Shown piece by piece: positions 60,559 through 64,000 of a DNA stretch of 64,000 nt. This DNA is from Archangium violaceum. GTDB lineage: Bacteria > Myxococcota > Myxococcia > Myxococcales > Myxococcaceae. Numbering within the stretch: position 1 is the first letter of the stretch; the number at the start of each line of letters is the position of its first letter. The stretch lies in the NCBI RefSeq assembly GCF_016887565.1, contig NZ_CP069396.1:7856001-7920000 (forward strand). Direction: 5' to 3'. Both the position numbers and the translations under genes were made by a program. The notes under the pieces were generated by a model. That model was not told the DNA's origin, searched no databases, and saw only the letters and a list, made by a program, of their open reading frames with translations.

Positions 60559-61717
60559 ACAACTCCAGGAGATTGCCCGGGAGGCGGAGGTGCCGCTGCG
60601 CGAACAGGGCTCGGAGAGAGAAGTCGTAGTGCGTCAGCGCGGGGTTGGCCGCCTTGGAGAAGGCACGGAAGTCGATTGCTTCCCAGTCACCCTCGCCGAG
60701 GAAGCGGAGGACGGTGTCCACGTTGTCACGTGAGACGGGGGCCATCGTCGTGCGCCAGTCGAGCCCCTCGGAAGCGAAATCGCGTCCCTGGTGGTAGTCG
60801 TGGAGCAGCACCAGCACCCACGCGCCCTCGAGGAAATGGCCGCCGAGCGTCGTCACCATGAGGCCCTCGCGCACGGCCTCGAGGGCGCCGGGTGTCCAGT
60901 CCATGCCACCCACCCAGACGTCCTGCCCCGGGTGACGTCCGGCGTCCTCCACGGCATGCAGGGAGGCTCGCGCCATGTTGTCGTTGGCGGCCCAGATGAC
61001 CTGCAGCTCCGGGTAGCGGCGCAGCAGCAGCCGCGTCTTGCGCAGGGCCACGTCCTCATCCCAGGAAGCCGAGACCCCCTGGAGGAGCACGGCACCGTCC
61101 CACTCGGACACGGCCTGACGCAGCCCCATGGTGCGCCCCAGCGCGGCGGCATCCCCGAGCTGTCCCTCGAGCGCGACGAGTCCCACGGGAGCGCCGGGAG
61201 CGCCGGGAGCGCAGCCTCGGGTCGCGGCCTCGAGGATGAGCCGGGCCAGCAACTGGCCGGCGTGTTCCTCGTCCGGCCGCATCTGGCCGAGCCAGTGCGG
61301 AAAGTGTCCACGGGGTCCGCCAAAGCGAGCCGTGTCCTCGGGCATCAGGCCGGAGTTGATGACGAAGACGGGAACGCGGTTCCGCTGGGAGAGCTCGAGG
61401 AGGCGGCTCCCCACGCCCCGGTGCATCGAGAGGATGACGTAGTCGGGCTTTCCGGGCCCGGTCATCACCTGACGCGCCTGCTCGAGGATCTCCCCGGGCC
61501 AGTGGCCGCTGGAGTGGATGGAGAGGTCGATGCCCAGGTCCCCCGCCGCGGCCCGCATGGCGTCCAGAACGAGCCCCCTCCAGGGATTGGCCGGTCCCAT
61601 GCTGTCGAGGAAGGCCACCCGCATCGGCCTGTCCGCCGGAGCTACCTGGGCCGCCGCGTCTGGCGCGAGGAGCAGCAGAGAGAGGATGAGGACGACGAGC
61701 CGCCAGACGACGGGCAT
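60518..61717 (-). CDS. Periplasmic sugar-binding-protein-like sensor protein
   Basis: 399 residues with a cleavable signal peptide (WRLVVLILSLLLLAPDAAAQ) and a type I periplasmic-binding fold: MRVAFLDSMGPANPWRGLV, DYVILSMHRGVG, VPVFVINSGL, LQVIWAANDNMARASLHAV and DVWVGGMDWTPGALEAV, as in ribose/galactose binders. There are no permease or ATPase genes nearby. Instead its last 41 bases overlap a histidine kinase gene, as for binding proteins that act as sensor modules (LuxP- or TorT-like logic). The ligand is unknown; a sugar or autoinducer is likely. ATG 61717 opens the signal peptide. Confidence 0.85.
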   Translation of the reverse strand: MPVVWRLVVLILSLLLLAPDAAAQVAPADRPMRVAFLDSMGPANPWRGLVLDAMRAAAGDLGIDLSIHSSGHWPGEILEQARQVMTGPGKPDYVILSMHRGVGSRLLELSQRNRVPVFVINSGLMPEDTARFGGPRGHFPHWLGQMRPDEEHAGQLLARLILEAATRGCAPGAPGAPVGLVALEGQLGDAAALGRTMGLRQAVSEWDGAVLLQGVSASWDEDVALRKTRLLLRRYPELQVIWAANDNMARASLHAVEDAGRHPGQDVWVGGMDWTPGALEAVREGLMVTTLGGHFLEGAWVLVLLHDYHQGRDFASEGLDWRTTMAPVSRDNVDTVLRFLGEGDWEAIDFRAFSKAANPALTHYDFSLRALFAQRHLRLPGNLLELYGFTRPVPLERQP

Positions 61718-61999
61718 GGGCCAGTCCCCCCTTCCGCGCGCGGTGCTGGAAACGAAAGCTACACCGTGCGTCCCATCGTGCGTAGCCCCATCGACCCGTT
61801 ATCTCGGTGCGTCGAATGCCCGACAGAGCCCGAGCGGGCGGAGGAGTACGGCGCCGGCCCGCCTGAAGCCATTCGCGGCGCCGTATTTCGTACGCCTCAG
61901 GGGCAGAACCAGCCGTCCTGCACAGTGAAGACAACGGGGCGGGTCAAACGCATGCGCATCTCTCGTCTGACAGATATTGCCAGCAACCAGGGCCTTCTC

Positions 62000-63043
62000 A
62001 TGGAGCGCCCTCCTGCACTGACGCATCCGTTCGGCGCACCGGCCCGCTTCGTGGTAGTGGGGCGCTCGACCATGGACTCCCACCACGGCGCCGTCACGCT
62101 TCAGATCAACCTCGCGCCCACCGACCTTCCCCACGCGCGCCACATCCTGCCGCACCAGTTGCGGCAGCTCGCGGCCTCCGTGGACGAGGTGCTGCTCGTG
62201 CTGGACCTGCACCGCAGCAAGGGCCATCGCTTCGCGGCGGCGTGGGAGGAGCGCCGCCCGGGGATGGAAGCCCTGCTCGCGGAGCTGTGCGCACGCTACC
62301 CGCGGGCGAAGGTGCGCGAGGTGGACTACTCGCCCACCACCGCCTCCGCCATGGCCGAGCGATTCTTCGGCGGAAAGCCCGTTCCCCTGAAGGACTCGCG
62401 CGGCGGGCCGTACTACTCGTACGTGTACGGGCTGCACGCGGCGACGCACGATCTCGTCTTCCACCTCGACGCGGACATCCTCCTGGGAGGCGGCTCGCCC
62501 ACCTGGGTGTCCGAGGCCGTACGGCTGCTGGACTCGCGGCCGGAGCTCCTCTACTGCGCGCCCCACCCCGGCCCTCCCGCGGCCGACGGGCGCCTGCGCA
62601 TCCACCTGCGCGGTGGCATCGAGCCCGATTCCTCCGTGCCCTCCGGATTCCTGATGCGGCGCTTCAGCACCCGCGTCTTCCTGATGGACCGGCGCAGGCT
62701 CCTCGAGCGGCTCGTGCCCCTCAAGCGCAAGCTGGCGCCCCCCATCCATCTGCTGCGGGCTCTGCGCGCGGGCAATCCCCCCTACCGCGAGCCGGAGAAC
62801 ATCCTCACCCGGGCCATGGAGCGTGAAGGTCTGCGGCGGCTCGACTTCCTGGGCCAGTCGCCGGGGCTGTGGAGCCTGCACCCGAAGTGGCGCTCCAAGG
62901 AGTTCTACGACGCGCTCCCCGAGGTCATCCGCCGGGTGGAGGCGGGCGACATGCCCGAGGCCCAACGCGGCGACGACGACCTCAACGACAGCCTCGTGGA
63001 CTGGACGAGCGCCCGGGCCGCCCTGCGCCAGCGCAAGTCCTGA
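62000..63043 (+). CDS. Glycosyltransferase-like protein (GT-A-type fold)
   Basis: 347 residues from ATG 62000. YGLHAATHDLVFHLDADILLGG contains an Asp-Ala-Asp pair (D157, D159), like the metal-binding DxD of GT-A glycosyltransferases. Upstream, TLQINLAPTDLPHARHILPHQLRQL fits the first nucleotide-sugar-binding strand and helix. The rest is unassigned. Alternative starts at 61952 (MRISRLTD) and GTG 61925 give an extension of unclear value; none has a strong ribosome site. No signal peptide. Probably transfers a sugar to an unknown acceptor in the cytosol. It is convergent with the hydrolase gene. Confidence 0.65.
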   Translation: MERPPALTHPFGAPARFVVVGRSTMDSHHGAVTLQINLAPTDLPHARHILPHQLRQLAASVDEVLLVLDLHRSKGHRFAAAWEERRPGMEALLAELCARYPRAKVREVDYSPTTASAMAERFFGGKPVPLKDSRGGPYYSYVYGLHAATHDLVFHLDADILLGGGSPTWVSEAVRLLDSRPELLYCAPHPGPPAADGRLRIHLRGGIEPDSSVPSGFLMRRFSTRVFLMDRRRLLERLVPLKRKLAPPIHLLRALRAGNPPYREPENILTRAMEREGLRRLDFLGQSPGLWSLHPKWRSKEFYDALPEVIRRVEAGDMPEAQRGDDDLNDSLVDWTSARAALRQRKS

Positions 63044-63046
63044 CGT

Positions 63047-63991
63047 TCAGGGCCTCGCACCCCGCTCCCTGTCGAGCAGCCACGAGGCGATGGCCTTCCC
63101 GCACGTCTCGTGGCGGTCGAGGAAGGCGAAGTGGCCGCTGTCCACCTCGACATAGGTGGCGAGGTGGCCGGCGCGTCGCGCGAGCTCGCGCATCAGGCGC
63201 GCGGGCATCATGGAGTCGTGCTGGCCCTGGACGAGCAGCACGGGGACACGAGGCGTCGGTGCCTTCGTCGTGGCCCCGGAGATGAGCACGAGTCCCCGGA
63301 GCTCCAGCCCGGGATGCGCGGCCCGCCCGGCCAGCACGCTCGCGCCCACCCCTCCATTGGAGAGGCCCCCGAGGTACACCCGCCGGACTCCGCGCCGCGC
63401 GAGCCATGCGTAGGTGCGCTCGAGGGTCTCCTCTCCCTGGCGCGACCACCAGTCCCCCATCGGCCCCACCGAGGGACAGACGGTGAGCGCGGAGATGGCT
63501 CGGGCCGCGCGCGCCATCTCCCAGCAGTACACGGCGAAGTTCCCCGTGTAGCCGTGGAGCATCACCACGGCGACCTCGGGCGAGGCCCCGCCCTCGGGAG
63601 GGATGACGAGGGTGTCGAAGGACTCGGGCGACTGGAGCCCCAGCCACGTCGCGATGGCGGGCGTGGCCACCGGCCCCTCGGCCTCGCGCAACCGGGCGAA
63701 GGCCGACTCGAGCGCGGGGATGAAGTCGCGCGTGTCCGAGCGGGGAAGCCGTCCGGAGAGGAGGAGCACATGCGCCGCCAGGAGCGTTCCATCCCGCTCC
63801 TCGACGAGGCGGTTGGTGAGCCGCGTTCCCTCGTCCGGCAGGCGCAGGGTGCGCAGGCCGTTGCCCTCCGCCAGCACGAGCCGCGCGCCCGCGACGAGCA
63901 CCAGGAGGCCGAGCCCCACCCGGGTCAGGCCGCGCCACTTCCGCCAGCGCTTCGTGAGGAGCCCCGCCGAGGTGACAACGGCGCCCACCAC
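63047..63991 (-). CDS. Membrane-anchored alpha/beta hydrolase (may extend past the window)
   Basis: 314 residues from GTG 63991. An N-terminal anchor (GLTRVGLGLLVLVAGARLVLA) is followed by a region unlike known caps, then an alpha/beta hydrolase fold: VVMLHGYTGN (oxyanion strand), nucleophile GLSNGG (G-x-S-x-G), Asp in VQGQHDSMMP and His in DSGHFAFLD. An esterase, lipase or peptidase acting near the outer face of the inner membrane is likely. The frame is still open at the window edge, so a start a few codons further upstream is possible. Confidence 0.8.
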   Translation of the reverse strand: MVGAVVTSAGLLTKRWRKWRGLTRVGLGLLVLVAGARLVLAEGNGLRTLRLPDEGTRLTNRLVEERDGTLLAAHVLLLSGRLPRSDTRDFIPALESAFARLREAEGPVATPAIATWLGLQSPESFDTLVIPPEGGASPEVAVVMLHGYTGNFAVYCWEMARAARAISALTVCPSVGPMGDWWSRQGEETLERTYAWLARRGVRRVYLGGLSNGGVGASVLAGRAAHPGLELRGLVLISGATTKAPTPRVPVLLVQGQHDSMMPARLMRELARRAGHLATYVEVDSGHFAFLDRHETCGKAIASWLLDRERGARP

Positions 63992-64000
63992 ATACCCCCA

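Overview
This 64-kb window is GC-rich bacterial DNA whose gene content points to a myxobacterium of the Cystobacterineae (Archangium/Cystobacter/Hyalangium-like). This rests on paired FHA/Ser-Thr kinase genes, a DUF4388 (PATAN) protein, a sigma-54 response regulator, ELWxxDGT-repeat and MopE-like lipoproteins, a SitA-like polymorphic toxin, and a short palindromic repeat dispersed after genes. It is an inference from families and style, not a database match.

Layout. 1-2926: end of a DEAD-box RNA helicase and a MopE-like metal-binding lipoprotein. 2975-9795: DsbA-like thiol protein, NtrC-type regulator, degenerate REC-GGDEF protein, glutaredoxin-like protein, PATAN protein and a nine-repeat ELWxxDGT lipoprotein. 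10009-13431: penicillin-binding protein, then an ABC-2 permease/ATPase pair. 13769-17689: a membrane-anchored protein with three DsbA domains, RidA, and a DUF2382 protein with a membrane partner. 17901-25513: signalling block with a bifunctional (p)ppGpp synthetase/hydrolase, an FHA - Ser/Thr kinase - FHA cluster in which all three proteins begin with a zinc ribbon, DksA, and a DisA_N-domain (candidate DacZ-type) diadenylate cyclase. 25613-36784: seven minus-strand genes, tightly packed, that join a MoxR AAA+ ATPase, a VWA protein and a PspA-like coiled-coil protein to a complete beta-oxidation set. 36859-44360: DCC protein, solitary dnaK, a DAG-kinase-like lipid kinase, a methyltransferase, a DUF493 protein, a PIN-PhoH ATPase and a Gre factor. 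44548-44698: tRNA-Lys and tRNA-Glu.

44.7-50.1 kb is an accessory region. It has a decapitated GFA-family gene just after the tRNAs, a LysR/quinone-reductase pair, a toxin-immunity cassette with an apparent frameshift in its lipoprotein leader, and a gene graveyard with a DUF3606 remnant and a possible tmRNA 3'-end footprint. 50.15-56.6 kb holds a RibD-like reductase, a methyltransferase, a sensor kinase and an 892-residue orphan protein. The orphan combines motifs reminiscent of a fold-type-I PLP enzyme with a C-terminal multi-cysteine zinc module, and is the best candidate for an undescribed function. 56.6-64 kb: a DODA-type dioxygenase with two plausible starts (exported or cytosolic), LysR, a periplasmic sugar-binding protein overlapping a histidine kinase, a glycosyltransferase-like protein and an alpha/beta hydrolase.

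Seven copies of a hairpin repeat (CCCTCTCCC...GGGAGAGGG followed by GGGGTGAGGGT) lie in intergenic regions. In every copy the hairpin comes first and the tail second when read along the coding strand of a neighbouring upstream gene.
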